Assembly (NCBI RefSeq): GCF_009905375.1
Contig: NC_133655.1
Coordinates: 169,259,141 to 169,323,140, forward strand
Source: Apium graveolens
Taxonomy: Eukaryota; Streptophyta; Magnoliopsida; Apiales; Apiaceae
Direction of reading: 5' to 3'
DNA length: 64,000 nucleotides
The notes beneath the pieces were generated by a model. The model did no database searches and had not been told where the DNA came from. It was given only the letters and a program-made list of their open reading frames with translations. Below, in pieces: positions 20,853-32,377 of this stretch. The translations under genes were made by a program, and so were the position numbers. The first letter of the stretch is position 1. Each line of letters opens with the position of its first letter.

Positions 20853-23800
20853 CTAAGCAGATTTAGAGAAAGAACCTGAAACCATTCCAAGTTCATTTAC
20901 CAATCTTGTAAAAGTAGCTTCACACAGTGGTTTTGTGAAGATATCTGCTAGTTGTTGATCTGTGGGAACAAAATGCAATTCCACTGTACCTTCATCCACA
21001 TGTTCCCTGATGAAGTGGTACCTGATGCTGATGTGCTTTGTCATAGAGTGTTGAACTGGATTACCTGTCATAGCAATAGCACTTTGATTATCACAGTAAA
21101 TAGGGATTTTGAAATATGTTAACCCATAATCCAGTAACTGATTCTTCATCCAAAGAATCTGTGCACAACAGCTTCCTGCAGCAATATACTCTGCTTCTGC
21201 AGTTGATGTGGAAATTGACTTTTGTTTCTTGCTGTACCAAGAAACCAATCTGCCTCCAAGAAATTGACAGCTTCCACTTGTGCTTTTCCTGTCAATTTTG
21301 CAACCTGCAAAATCTGCATCTGAGTAACCTATTAGTTTAAAATCTGATTCTCTAGGATACCATAATCCCAGAGCAGCTGTTCCTTTAAGATACTTAAAGA
21401 TTCTTTTTACAGCTGTTAAGTGAGGTTCTCTTGGATCTGCTTGAAATCTTGCACAAAGACAGGTAGCATACATGATATCAGGTCTACTAGCAGTTAGATA
21501 GAGTAGAGAGCCAATCATACCTCTGTAGTCAGTAATATCTACTGATTTACCGGTATCCTTATCCAGTTTTGTTGCAGTGGCCATTGGAGTGGATGCACTT
21601 GAACAATCTTGCATTCCAAATTTCTTCAGCAAGTTTCTGGTGTACTTGGTTTGACAAATAAAAGTGCCTTCCTCATTCTGCTTGACTTGAAGGCCCAGAA
21701 AATAGCTAAGTTCCCCCATCATACTCATCTGATATCTTGACTGCATTAGTTTGGCAAACTTCTTGCAAAGTTTGTCATTTGTAGATCCAAAAATGATATC
21801 ATCAACATAAATCTGGACCAGAAGTAAGTCCTTTCCATGGTTGAGGTAGAACAGTGTTTTGTCTATTGTCCCTCTGTTGAATCCACTTTCCAGAAGAAAC
21901 TGAGCTAAAGTCTCATACCATGCTCTAGGAGCTTGCTTAAGTCCATAAAGTGCTTTATCAAGCCTGTAGACATAATCTGGATGTTTGGTATCTACAAAAC
22001 CTGGAGGTTGTTCAACATATACCTCCTCCTCCAATTCTCCATTGAGAAAAGCACTTTTCACATCCATTTGAAAGACAGTAAACTTTTTGTGAGCAGCATA
22101 AGCCAAGAATATCCTTATGGCTTCTAACCTAGCAACTGGTGCAAATGTTTCATCATAATCAATTCCCTCCTGTTGAGAATATCCTTTTGCAACCAGCCTT
22201 GCCTTATTCCTTGTAATTATGCCATCACTGTCAGTTTTGTTTCTGAATACCCACTTTGTACCAACAACAGATCTATTCTTTGGTCTTGGCACTAGGGTCC
22301 AGACTTTGTTTCTTTCAAATTCATTCAACTCTTCCTGCATTGCTTGCACCCAATCAGCATCTTGAAGAGCTTCTTCCACTTTCTTTGGCTCAGTCTGAGA
22401 GAGAAAAGAATTGTAAAGACATTCATTTGAAGTACCTGTTCTAGTTCTGACACCTGCATCAGGATTTCCAATTATCAAATCAGGTGTATGTGATTTTGTC
22501 CACTTCCTTGCAGATGGAAGGTTTTCTCTAGAACTGGATGCTCCCCCATGATCCATGCTATCTTCATTTTCATTTTCTGATGCTCCCCCTGAAACTATGC
22601 TCTCTGAGTTGGAGTCTTCAGTATTTAAATTTTCAGCACTATCAGAACTTGGCTTATCAGAACTTGACGAATCAGAATTTGAAGAGCCAGATGTATGTTC
22701 TGATGTTTCTTGAGCTGTGGTAGGATCTTGAGTATGCTCCCCCTGCATCGGTGCATCTTCCCTTGGCGTAGCCACCACAGTTTCAATAACATCAGAGTTT
22801 ATTCCATCAGAGTTTACAGTATCAGGACTTAGACTTTCAGGATTTTCAGTATCAGAATTTGAGTCTTCATTTTCAAATCTCAGCTGATCATGGTCAATGA
22901 AATCTTCAAGACCAGTAATCTTCTTGTCATCAAAAGAGACATTGATAGATTCCATGACTACTTTTGTTCTCAAATTATAGACTCTGAAGGCTTTTGTGGA
23001 AAGTGGATATCCAACAAAGATTCCTTCATCAGCTTTTAGATCAAACTTTGATAGCTGTTCAGTATGAGTCTTGAGAACAAAACACTTGCATCCAAATACA
23101 TGAAAGTATTTCAGATTTGGCTTCTTTTTCTTCACCATCTCATATGGTGTTTTTCCATGCTTGTTAATGAGTGTTGCATTTTGAGTAAAACAAGCAGTCT
23201 GCACAGCTTCAGCCCAGAAATAGGTTGGAAGCTTTGCTTCTTCAAGCATTGTACGTGCAGCTTCAATGAGAGTTCTATTCTTCCTTTCAACAACTCCATT
23301 TTGCTGTGGAGTTCCAGGAGCAGAAAATTCCTGCTTTATTCCATGGCTTTTGCAGAACTCTTCCATTATCAAATTCTTGAACTCAGTGCCATTATCACTC
23401 CTTAAAACTTTCACAGAATCTTTGACCATTTTATCCAGATGTTTGACATGATCAATCAAGATTGATGCAGTTTCACTTTTTGTATGCAAGAAATACACCC
23501 ATGTGTATCTGGTGAACTCATCCACTATGACCAACGCATACTTCTTCTTTGCAATAGACATGACATTTACTGGACCAAATAGATCAACATGTAGTAGATG
23601 ATAAGGCTCAAGAATTGATGATTCAGTCTTGCTCTTGAATGAAGATTTTCTTTGTTTGGCTTTCTGACATGAATCACAAAGACCATCAGGAGCAAATACT
23701 GTGTTTGGCAATCCTCTCACAAGATCTTTCTTGACCAGTTCATTTATATTGTTGAAATTTAAATGAGAGAGTTTCTTATGCCAATTCCAGCTTTCTTCAA

Positions 23801-24203
23801 TTGATGCTCTACTCATCAGACAGATTGCAGAACCATCAGTACTTGTTGAAAGCTTAGCTTCATAAATGTTACCACGCCTGTATCCTTTCAGAACAACTTT
23901 GCCTTTAGATTTACTCACAATTTCACAGTGTTCTTCAAAGAAATCAACATGATAACCTCTGTCACAGATTTGACTTATACTCAGTAGGTTGTGTTTAAGT
24001 CCTGAGACCAGAGCTACTTGTTTAATTATGACATTTCCAAGATTGATATTGCCATATCCCAATGTTTTTCCAATGTTGCCATCTCCATAAGAAACACTTG
24101 GGCCAGCTTTCTCCACAAAGTCTGATAGCAGGGCCTTATTTCCAGTCATATGTCCTGAACATCCACTGTCCAGAACTAGAATATTTTTCCTGTTGCCCTG
24201 CAA
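20853..24203 (-). CDS. pol: element C pol polyprotein (protease, integrase, RT, RNase H), intact
   Basis: An unbroken frame of 1116 residues covers all copia pol domains. Protease: [11 protein letters not shown] with Asp 12. Integrase zinc finger: H142, H147, C176, C179. Integrase core: D207 (HVDLFGPV), D270 (RSDNGTEFK) and E306 (VVERKN), with 35 residues between the last two, as in active enzymes. A disordered linker at 440-570 is rich in Ser, Asp and Glu. RT: the [19 protein letters not shown] block and catalytic YVDD at 799-802. RNase H: D962 (GYSDAD), TAEAEY at 1001-1006 and YCDNQSA. The first codon shown is TTG, so 24203 is only the open limit: pol probably has no start of its own. It is in frame with gag, but behind TAG and TGA stops. 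Confidence 0.95.
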   Translation of the reverse strand: MQGNRKNILVLDSGCSGHMTGNKALLSDFVEKAGPSVSYGDGNIGKTLGYGNINLGNVIIKQVALVSGLKHNLLSISQICDRGYHVDFFEEHCEIVSKSKGKVVLKGYRRGNIYEAKLSTSTDGSAICLMSRASIEESWNWHKKLSHLNFNNINELVKKDLVRGLPNTVFAPDGLCDSCQKAKQRKSSFKSKTESSILEPYHLLHVDLFGPVNVMSIAKKKYALVIVDEFTRYTWVYFLHTKSETASILIDHVKHLDKMVKDSVKVLRSDNGTEFKNLIMEEFCKSHGIKQEFSAPGTPQQNGVVERKNRTLIEAARTMLEEAKLPTYFWAEAVQTACFTQNATLINKHGKTPYEMVKKKKPNLKYFHVFGCKCFVLKTHTEQLSKFDLKADEGIFVGYPLSTKAFRVYNLRTKVVMESINVSFDDKKITGLEDFIDHDQLRFENEDSNSDTENPESLSPDTVNSDGINSDVIETVVATPREDAPMQGEHTQDPTTAQETSEHTSGSSNSDSSSSDKPSSDSAENLNTEDSNSESIVSGGASENENEDSMDHGGASSSRENLPSARKWTKSHTPDLIIGNPDAGVRTRTGTSNECLYNSFLSQTEPKKVEEALQDADWVQAMQEELNEFERNKVWTLVPRPKNRSVVGTKWVFRNKTDSDGIITRNKARLVAKGYSQQEGIDYDETFAPVARLEAIRIFLAYAAHKKFTVFQMDVKSAFLNGELEEEVYVEQPPGFVDTKHPDYVYRLDKALYGLKQAPRAWYETLAQFLLESGFNRGTIDKTLFYLNHGKDLLLVQIYVDDIIFGSTNDKLCKKFAKLMQSRYQMSMMGELSYFLGLQVKQNEEGTFICQTKYTRNLLKKFGMQDCSSASTPMATATKLDKDTGKSVDITDYRGMIGSLLYLTASRPDIMYATCLCARFQADPREPHLTAVKRIFKYLKGTAALGLWYPRESDFKLIGYSDADFAGCKIDRKSTSGSCQFLGGRLVSWYSKKQKSISTSTAEAEYIAAGSCCAQILWMKNQLLDYGLTYFKIPIYCDNQSAIAMTGNPVQHSMTKHISIRYHFIREHVDEGTVELHFVPTDQQLADIFTKPLCEATFTRLVNELGMVSGSFSKSA

Positions 24204-24215
24204 TCACAAAGACCA

Positions 24216-26160
24216 CTAATTATTAGTTTTAAGGACCCAGACTTGCTTGGATCCTTTGGCCTTATTAAGTTTGTTAACATTTGCAGCGGATTTAGCATCA
24301 GAGTTTATGTTAACATTTTTCTTATCAGAACTTACACTATCAGACTTTGAATCAGAATTTACACTAGAAGGAACAATGGAAACTTTCTTCAAAGAAGGTT
24401 TTATTTGATAATAATCATAGTACAAGCTATGATATTCCTTACAAGTATAAATGGAATGCCATAAACTACCACAATGAAAACAAGGATTTTGTGGTTTGTA
24501 TCTAACAGACTGACTCTTAACTCCTGACTTTGAAGGTAAGGAGTTAATATTCTTATTCTTCCTGCAAAAAGAAGCCAGATGGTTAGAACTTCCACAGTTA
24601 TGACATGTTTTCCTAGAAGCATCAGGAACAGGTTTATAATTATTGCTTTTATTCACACCTTCCTTTCCATTCCTATTTTTCCTAGGTGATTTTACCTTGT
24701 TTGCATTCTTAACATCTTTCAGCTTATGCTTAAGCTGCTTCTTTGTCATTAAGCCTATGTTCACTTCAGCTGTCTTTTCCTGTTTTAGTTTGTCAGAAGT
24801 TAATTTCTTTGTAACTTCTGATTTTTCATTTTCAGACTTTACAGTTACAAACTTAACAGGTTTTAACTTTGGCTTTTGCTTATCAACAGACTTAATTTCT
24901 TCAGTTCCTTTATCATTCTTATCTTCTCCATAACCTAAGCCCTCTTTCCAGTTTCCACTACTTAGCAAATTTTGAGTTGTTTTGCCAGAGTTAGTCCAAG
25001 TCCTGATAATCTCTCTTTCCTTTTCTAACTCAGTTTTTAGAGATTCATTTATTTTTAGCACTTCATTCCTAACATAAAAAGCATCATCTCTATCCTTCTG
25101 AGTTTGATGGAACATGACTAACTCTTTTTCTAAGAAATCATTTCTTTTCTTAAATGCAAGATTTTCAGAAGTTAATCTTTCACATGTTAAAGTTTGATCT
25201 CTATAACTAACAAACATGGTTTTAAGATATCTTCTCAACTCATTAATATCATCAGTATGAAAAGCATAAGTAGTCTGAGGTACCTTTGTTTCAGCAGCTT
25301 CAGAACTGCTCTCAGCACTTTCTTTATCAGCATTTGCCATCAATGCATAGTTTTCCTCACTTTCAGAGTCTGAGGTGTCTGTCCAGCTTTTCTGCTTTGT
25401 GACAAGAGCCTTGCCTTTGTCACCCTTTACCTTCTTGCAATCAGGAGATATGTGGCCTTTCTCACCACAGTTATAACATTTAACATTGGTGTAATCTCCT
25501 CTGTCAGACTTTCCTCCTCTGCCTTCAGATCTTCTGAAATTCTTCTTATCAGAACTTATGCCTTTCCTGGAAAACTTCTTTCCCTTCCTGAACTTCCTGT
25601 ATGCAATCTTTGTGATTCCTTTCACCATAAGAGCACACAGCTTCATCATCTCCTCATCAGCATCAGTCTCAGGCAAGCTTTCAGAATCTGAGTCATCATC
25701 ACTCTCAGAACTTGATGACTCAGTATCAGACTTTATGAAAAGAGCTTTACCCTTGTCTTTCTTTGAGGAAGCTGCTTTGGGAAATTCTTCTTCAGCCTTA
25801 AGAGCAACTGTCCTTGACTTTCCTCCTTTCCTCTTGCTTCTTTGTTCCATCTCCAGCTCATGAGTCTTGAGCATTCCATAGATTTTGTCAAGAGTTGTTT
25901 CATCAAGATTGTAGTTGTCTCTTATTGTCGTTGCCTTCAAATCCCAGCATTCAGGAAGAGCTAACAGGAACTTAAGGTTTGAATCTTCAAGATAATACTC
26001 TTTATCAACCAATGACAAATCATTCAAAAGTTTGATAAATCTATCATATAAATCATTCAATGACTCATTAGTCTTTGAGTCAAAGTGTTCATACTCTTGA
26101 GTGAGTATTGTCCGACATGATTGTGTTTGGATCTTTAACTGTATGTATGTTAACAGATAG
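24216..26160 (-). pseudogene. gag: element C gag, lacking its N-terminal part
   Basis: The frame runs from near the PBS to a TAG at 24216-24218. It starts in the second half of the copia gag (UBN2) domain (ESLNDLYDRFIKLLNDL, LALPECWDLKA, TLDKIYGMLKTHELEME). Only about 60 bases separate it from the PBS, with no in-frame ATG there, so the first part of gag and its start have been deleted. Three zinc knuckles of the CX2CX4HX4C type follow: CYNCGEKGHISPDC, CHNCGSSNHLASFC and CFHCGSLWHSIYTC. Between them are Ser-rich and Lys-rich stretches and a probable coiled coil. The apparent upstream extension past 26160 is translation of PBS and LTR. Confidence 0.85.
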
Positions 26161-26172
26161 GCTCTGATACCA
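26161..26172 (-). other. primer-binding site of element C (tRNA-iMet type)
   Basis: The minus strand reads TGGTATCAGAGC two bases after the 5' LTR end. It is the usual copia primer-binding site, complementary to initiator tRNA-Met. Confidence 0.92.
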
Positions 26173-26174
26173 AT

Positions 26175-26789
26175 TATTAGGTCACACACACACTGTAGAG
26201 GGGGTGAATACAGTGTATAGTACACTCAAATTGAATTTTAAGAACTTAAGTAACAGAAAACAAACTTTATTGAAACAATAAACTCTGTTACAGTATGGAA
26301 CTGTTACCTCTCAGTGATGAACAAATATCACGAGAGCTGCTAGGGTTACAATGAATAATCTTCTCTAATAATGATAACACTTATAGTGTAAACCCTATGT
26401 CTGTGTTTATATACTACACAGTTACAAGATAATCGCTAATTGATATGGAATATAATTCTGCTTCCTAAAATATATCAATCAGATATCTTTTCTTCCAAGT
26501 ATTCCATTCTTTACAGAATTCCTTCTTCATGCATATCTCTTCTTATGTTTATCTTGATCTTCTTTCCTTTAATCAGCTACTGTCCTTATCTGATCGTCCT
26601 TCAGCACTTAAGTTCTGATATCTATCTTCTGATGATTATCTCCTGATAACATAAGTACTGATATCCTTAAGTCCTGACTTCCAGTATAAGTACTGATCAA
26701 CAGTTAAGTACTGATTTATCCTGTTCAAGTAAGATCTGAAAGCTAAACATAAAATATATTAGCCATGACATTATCAAATATATCTAACA
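26175..26789 (-). repeat. 5' LTR of element C (615 bp)
   Basis: It has the same length as the copy at 13914-14528. One visible difference changes the terminal CA (element orientation) to TA. About five other substitutions are seen by eye. It is followed by the second CACTA target copy. Confidence 0.93.
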
Positions 26790-26853
26790 CACTAGATTTC
26801 TACTTAAGTGTTTTGCTTAACTTATCATCAAACTAATACACATATTCCTAACA
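26790..26853 (-). repeat. 3' LTR of element B, U3-end piece after element C
   Basis: 26790-26794 is the duplicated CACTA. 26795-26853 matches 52346-52404 of the right B LTR and ends ATTCCTAACA, the LTR start in minus orientation. Confidence 0.9.
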
Positions 26854-26870
26854 ATCTCCCCTATTTATGT
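26854..26870 (-). other. polypurine tract of element B
   Basis: The minus strand reads AAATAGGGGAGAT directly before the LTR start TGTTAGGAA. Confidence 0.82.
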
Positions 26871-27040
26871 CTACTAGAATTATAGGCATAAATTTAGGTT
26901 TAACTTGATGATAACAAAATACTTAACAAATATATGAGCTGAAATCAAGTAGAAATTAAAAAGTGCTGCAAAAGTGTATGTACTGAGATAGAATTGAAGA
27001 ATTACATTATTTCCAAGGATGCTCCTTTAGACTGAGCAAA

Positions 27041-29131
27041 TTATTTTCTTTTCCTTTGTTCCCTTGTTTTCTTCCCTAGCCTCCTGTCATTTTCCTCTAC
27101 TTGGAGTTGGAGTTGTCTATAGAATTCAGCTTCATCTTCTTCAATGATATCCAACTTAGATTGCATGTCTTTGAGAGTTTCATTACTGGCAATTTTAAGC
27201 TGGTCTTCAAGTCTGAAAAATCTTCTGACTCCTTTATTGTCTCTGAACTCCATAAGCCAATGAGATGATTTATGAATTGTAATTCCATGCTCAGGGATGA
27301 GTAATGTTCTAGGCAAGGAATTAGACTCCCACCAAGTTTTCCTTATGATTGCAATCTTGTTGAGAATCTCAGTTTTGGCAGTCCTGGTAAAGCCAGAATC
27401 CCTTTTGATAGCTGAGTAGACTCTAACCAAGGTAGAATAGCCCTCATTCAGAATTCTTAGAAGAGGCCAAGTCCTTTCCTCACTTCTATTATACTTGAAC
27501 ACTAGCCTTTCTGGTAGCTGTTTGTAGGCACTTATTCCCCTTACTTCCTCCAGCTCATCCAGATAGAGTTCAATATCTGTATACTCTTTTATGTCACAAA
27601 TGTGAACATAATCATCCTTTGAGGCTTGTGGCTTAGGCTTAGGTTTATGTTTCTGAGTGAATTTACTTGAGGTTGGGGGAGGTGTTGATTTGGATTTTCT
27701 TTTCAGTTTTTTGGTGGTGGAGAGGTAGTTAGGAAGGTAGGCAAGTTGATGGTGTCCCAATCAATAGGTTCCTCTTTAGGGATGATTGGTTCACCATGGA
27801 CATTTATACTGAGATCAGCAACAAAAGGTTCAGGAATGGAAGGTAGTGGTTTAGATTTTGATTGGGTTTCCACAGTGTCATCTCCATTCTTCCTTTTGGC
27901 ATTGACCTTCTTTCTGCCATTCCTTTCTTTTCTCCCTTCTTTCCTCCATATTCTCACCAACCACATTCCCCATATCCACATTTCTACTTTCAATCTTGTC
28001 TTCTTCACTCTTGTCTTCAATCTTCTTCTTTTCTTCAGTCTGACTTGACTTTAGCTGTTTTTCAAGCTTTGTTTGTGCTCTTTTGTCAGCCTTCAGCTTT
28101 TTAGCTTCTTCCTTTAACCTCATGGTTTCTTCCCTCTTTGCTATTGAGAATTTGGGATGTCCTTGCATCACACAGATACTCTTTCCCTCTCTATAGATGA
28201 TAGCCATATTCATTCTTTCCACTACATCATTGGTCTCTTTGTGCTTTATGATGTTACCACCCAAAACTTTATCTTCATCAGGCTTTGGAAGAGGAAAATC
28301 CACTTCTTTTAGTTGAACAAAGTTTAGAGGGTTCTTTGCAGAGTCCTTGTTGGATCTAGTGGATGGCTTGAGTACCATGGGCTTCAGGTTCCTGAAAGAA
28401 GTTTCTCCAACCTTATTCCTCCTTACTGGCTTGTGCTCCATTGTGATTTGCTCAACTTTTGTGCTATGTTTCACAGATAATGATTTTGTAGTTGTAGAGC
28501 CAAACACCTGTTGCATCCTTTCATCAATTTTTCTCCTTTGCTCTTTCACCTTCATCTCAGCTGCTGCTAGCTGGATTAGATCAATTCCATCAAGCTTTCC
28601 TTTGATTTGAAGTGTTGGAGAAGTAGTGATGGTAGGAACTAGCACTTTGGATATTTGAATGTTTATAGATGGCTCCCCTCCCCCTTCCACTTTATTCTCC
28701 CCCTTTTTGTTATCATCAAGGAGAGGAGGCAAACCTTGTGCTTTAGCCAGTTGCATTAGAAGACTGGTCTGAGGCTGTTGATTTTGAAGAATGGTGACCA
28801 CAGAGTTTTCAATAACTTGAACTCTGTCCTCCAATTTGGCCAGCTTCTTTTCAGCATCTGATTCTCCTCTCAGTCTCAGTAACAGGTCCTGCATGGTACC
28901 ATAGGGCATGATTGAATCCAGCTTCTCAGAATTGTAGGACTTCAAGTCAGCTATATCCTTCTTGAGTTCGTCCACACTCATATTCTGTCTTAATTGCTGT
29001 AGCTTCATGAGATGTAGAGAATCTAGGTGGGCTTGAAGAATAGCCTTGGTACCAGCATTTGAGGTGTTCTGAATGGCCTTTTGGATAGACATGACTTGTT
29101 TGACTAATGATACATTGAATTGTCCTGGTGT
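27041..29131 (-). pseudogene. element B extra ORF, C-terminal part
   Basis: This continues the protein interrupted by the hAT-like element: removing 826 bases (element plus one target copy) restores the frame used at 30398-29950. The piece at 29092-27878 is rich in Lys, Glu and Gln and probably forms coiled coils (KLAKLEDRVQVIENSVVTIL, then LMQLAKAQGLPPLL). A frame change near 27900 moves into the frame of 28020-27703, and a compensating change returns to the frame of 27760-27041. The last part contains SKDDYVHICDIKEYTDIELY, IRKTWWESNSLPRTLLIPE and a basic tail (GKKTREQRKRK). The function is unknown; the order matches the extra ORF of element C. Confidence 0.8.
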
Positions 29132-29957
29132 TAGGGGTGAGCAAATAAAAACCGAAAAACCAAAACCGGACCGAAAAACCGAAAAACCGCACCGGAAAAA
29201 ACCAAAACCGACAAAAACCGTAACCGAACCGAACCGACCGGGCGGTTTGGTAACAGTTACGGTTTTATCCTTAAAACCGAACCGAAAAACCGAACCGCTA
29301 ATATTATTTTAAAATATTTAATATATATTTACTTATCTATTTTATACAAAAACGAGTATATGACACTTTCCAAATTTATATAAGAATTTTAAAAACCTTT
29401 CGCTGTTGGGCCTGTACATGGATCACGAATTTTTCATTTAAAATGGCAGTTTGAAGAATTGTGGTAATAGTTATATATAAAAAAAGAAGTGCAATAATAG
29501 TGTACAACAGTGGTGTAGAACTAAATTTCGCTATACATTACTTATACACTCTATAAATTTTTTATTCGAGCTTATCTTAAATTCGCTTCAAGGCATTAAC
29601 TTGCACTTGCTCGATAGTCATTCATATTAGAGCTCTATTAATTCATCAATACGAATCCCCTCATTTAACGATGCTACTTGTTTGTTACATTATACTAAAC
29701 AATTAATTTTCTTAGATTTATACTAAATAACGTCTAAAAATATTCTTAGTGTTATATTAAATAATTATTTTTTTAAAAAAATAAAAACCGAAAAAAAACT
29801 GAAACCGATAAACGGTTAACCGAACCGAAAATAACCGTTCCGAACGGTTCGGTTACGGTTAATAGCTAGAAACCGAACCGAACCGACATACACGGTTCGG
29901 TAACGGTTTTCGATAAAAACCGAGCCGAACTGAACCGTGCACACCCCTACCTGGTGT
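29124..29957. mobile_element. hAT-like non-autonomous DNA transposon with 8-bp target duplication
   Basis: The 818-bp element at 29132-29949 has inverted ends TAGGGGTG...CACCCCTA and a perfect 8-bp duplication CCTGGTGT at 29124-29131 and 29950-29957. This is the hAT signature. It encodes no transposase. Both ends are built of inverted blocks of the motif AACCGA/TCGGTT, which can pair with each other over a long stretch. It interrupts the extra ORF of element B. Confidence 0.9.
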
Positions 29958-32377
29958 AGACTCCTTTGTCAATGCCCATTCAGGTAAATCTGGAATAGAA
30001 CTTGGGCCTTCATCTCCCCCTAAGTTCATGCTTCCATCAAATGAAACAAAGTCATCATCATTAGAATTTACTCCAAATTCTTCAGATGGCTCACCAGCTG
30101 TAGAAGGCATCAAATTGACAGCAGCTTTATCCCTTTGTAGAGATTCTGAAGTATGTACTACATTTAAAGTCTTCTCTGCCTCCTCATTGCCCTGAGTAGC
30201 CAACAGTTGATAGGCTGACACAGGATGAGTAAAAGTGTCAGCATCCAAGGAAATGTTATCAATTACAGCTTTGTAATGTTGCTGAAATTGTCTTTCCTTT
30301 TCAGCATCATCCATAATCATTGACTCATGAGCAATGGTTGGATCCACCCTTATACCTTCTGTACCTGCTTTTCTCTCAATTTCTCTCTTTTCTTGCATCA
30401 GGGGCTACCCTTGTCTCACACTCCTCACACCCTCATCTTCACCTACTAAGGTGGTACTCCTCTCACTTTCTTTTGCCATGCTGGAAGAAATAGCATGCAT
30501 ATTTAGACTCTCAAGCTCTCCTTTTTCCTGGGAGCAACCCAACCTCTCACTCAAATTTTCACTCCCTTCCCTCAATCCTAGAAGTGATTGTACAGTAACC
30601 ATGTCTTCTACACTTGGAATTAATTCAGTTGTTTGTGTAGAGGCTATCAACGGATAAGAAGTATCAGTTGAAGTGGAGGCTGATGGTATCAACAGATAAC
30701 TGCTGTTAAGCTTATCCGTTGAAGAGCAACTATTTGTCAACAGATGAGAGATATCCTTTGAAGAAGGAAAAGAAGTAGAAATTGAAAGTGACATAATTGT
30801 TGAATCTGTGTGGATTGATTTTAATTTAGGTGACACGGATTCTTCAACTAAGTTTGAAAGAATTGGCTGATGATCCAACAAATCATCTAAAAGATGATGA
30901 TCACCAGTATTTGAGTGGGGCTCCTCCCTGAGTTGTAAAAAGGGAGAATCAGGAATTGATGTGAATATCATGTCCACATCCAGAGATGGTGATGGAGAAT
31001 TTGGTGATTGATGTGTGTCAATTTTGAGAGATTGGGGCTGTGACTCCACATTTGTTGGAGTCACATCAAGCTGAATTTGAGAAGGCATAGATACAGGTGG
31101 GTGTATTTGTGCAGTGTGTGCACCCTGTTTGGAAACTAGGGTTTTGACCCTTTTTCTTCTTGTAAAGGCTTTTACAGGTGAGTGTGTGGCTTCAGTGTCC
31201 CTCCTCTTTTATTCTGTGTCCCTGGTTGGGGACTATTTTCAATAGTTACACCCTTTTGGGTGGATGCAACTAGGGATGAGTTTGAATCATTTTCAACCAC
31301 CACAGTCTTTTGAGAAACTGTGGTTTGGCTAGTTGGGGTACCACTCACCTCTCCTACCTTATCCTGGGGGTTTTCTTGATGTTCACTCCTCCCCTCACCA
31401 CTCACACCCTGTTCACTCCCCTCAGGGTTTATGGTAGTTGTTACAACTGTTGTCTTTTGAGAAACAACAAAGGTGGCTTTCTTTGACTTTGGTTTTGAAA
31501 CTTTAGGTTCGGTGGCCTTGGTAGGAATCTGTTGGGACAAATACACAGATTCCATGGCCACACTTGAAGGCAAATAAATGATGGGGTTGGAAGTAGTAGG
31601 AGTTGAAGAAGTATTTACCTCACTTACCTGAGGTGCATTCATGATTGGTAAGTATACCAATGGCACCTGATTGTTGAGGTTAATTCTCAAAAGGTCTGCA
31701 AGGACCCTCTTCTCTTGTGCCCAGAATTTGAGTTTATTACTCTCATTGGTTATGACCAAACCTTCAGCAACATGGTTAGCCAATAACATAAAGAATCTAG
31801 CATAGTATATGTTATGAGGTCTATTAGCCTTGTTACCGAACCTAGTACCCAATTCTAGCATAACATAATTGCTAAAATTAAAGTACCTATCAGAAACTAG
31901 CATATAGAGCATATTAACAAGAGATGAAGTTATTGCATCAAAATTACTAATTTTCCCAGAGAAAACCTTGATAAAGGCATCACCAAGAAAACTCTATTCT
32001 TTCCTAAGGCCTTTTCTCCTAATACTTCCTAAACTAGCAGAATCAAAGGAATAGCCTATGGAATCTAACATGCTAGATACATCATTATCAGTGTGTGGTG
32101 TCATGGCATTGTTTTCAGGTAGTTTGAAACAAGACTGTATATCATCACAGTTAATACAGTAATCTTTACCTTTGAGAGAGAAAATGATGGTCATATCAGT
32201 GGGGTTGAACTCTGTAGTTGTCCAAATCTCCTCAATTACCTCACAGTAAATCGTTGGGGCTTCTAGCATTGCATAGCTTAGTTTGCAGTTTTTGATGAAG
32301 TCCATCATCTTGTGATAATCTGAGTGGGCTTCGTTCTTTTCTACCAAAGCTACGAAATTGTTTTTCTCATAGACAAA
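29950..32377 (-). pseudogene. element B extra ORF, N-terminal and middle part
   Basis: Apart from its first codons, which are across element D at 40395, the N-terminal domain reads on the minus strand from 32377. At about residue 140 the conserved Trp of the (R)EWSF block is a TAG stop (near 31992); the same frame continues down to 31172. A frameshift near 31170-31090 leads to the frame of 31088-30405, which includes the basic cluster RRKRVK. A single stop at 30405-30407 separates it from 30398-29950. The middle is Ser/Thr-rich and contains six copies or variants of ATCCGTTGAA at 30645-30765. The order of parts matches the extra ORFs of A and C. Confidence 0.83.

Larger units (their letters stand above)
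13914..26789 (-). mobile_element. Sirevirus-like Ty1/copia element C, young and nearly complete
   Basis: The 12,876-bp element has two 615-bp LTRs and a perfect target duplication CACTA (13909-13913 and 26790-26794), and lies in the 3' LTR of element B. In minus order it holds 5' LTR, PBS, a gag without its N-terminal part, intact pol, a 2.4 kb spacer with a small ORF, an intact 1236-residue extra ORF, PPT and 3' LTR. By eye the LTRs differ at only about six positions (about 1%), so it is the youngest layer. The missing gag start suggests it depended on a partner element for capsids. Confidence 0.93.

Noticed and set aside
24643..24933. Hydrophobic, Phe/Leu-rich frames opposite gag, pol and the extra ORFs (also 22256, 25558, 27746, 42736)
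   Set aside because: They are antisense shadows of Lys/Ser-rich coding sequence; no independent start signals or domains.
29140..29300. Possible telomere-like repeats (AACCGAACCG)
   Set aside because: The unit is not the plant telomere repeat (TTTAGGG) and lies within defined transposon ends with a target duplication.
29073..29312. A Lys/Pro/Thr-rich repeat protein frame, plus strand
   Set aside because: It is translation of the AACCGA-rich end of the hAT-like element, not a gene.
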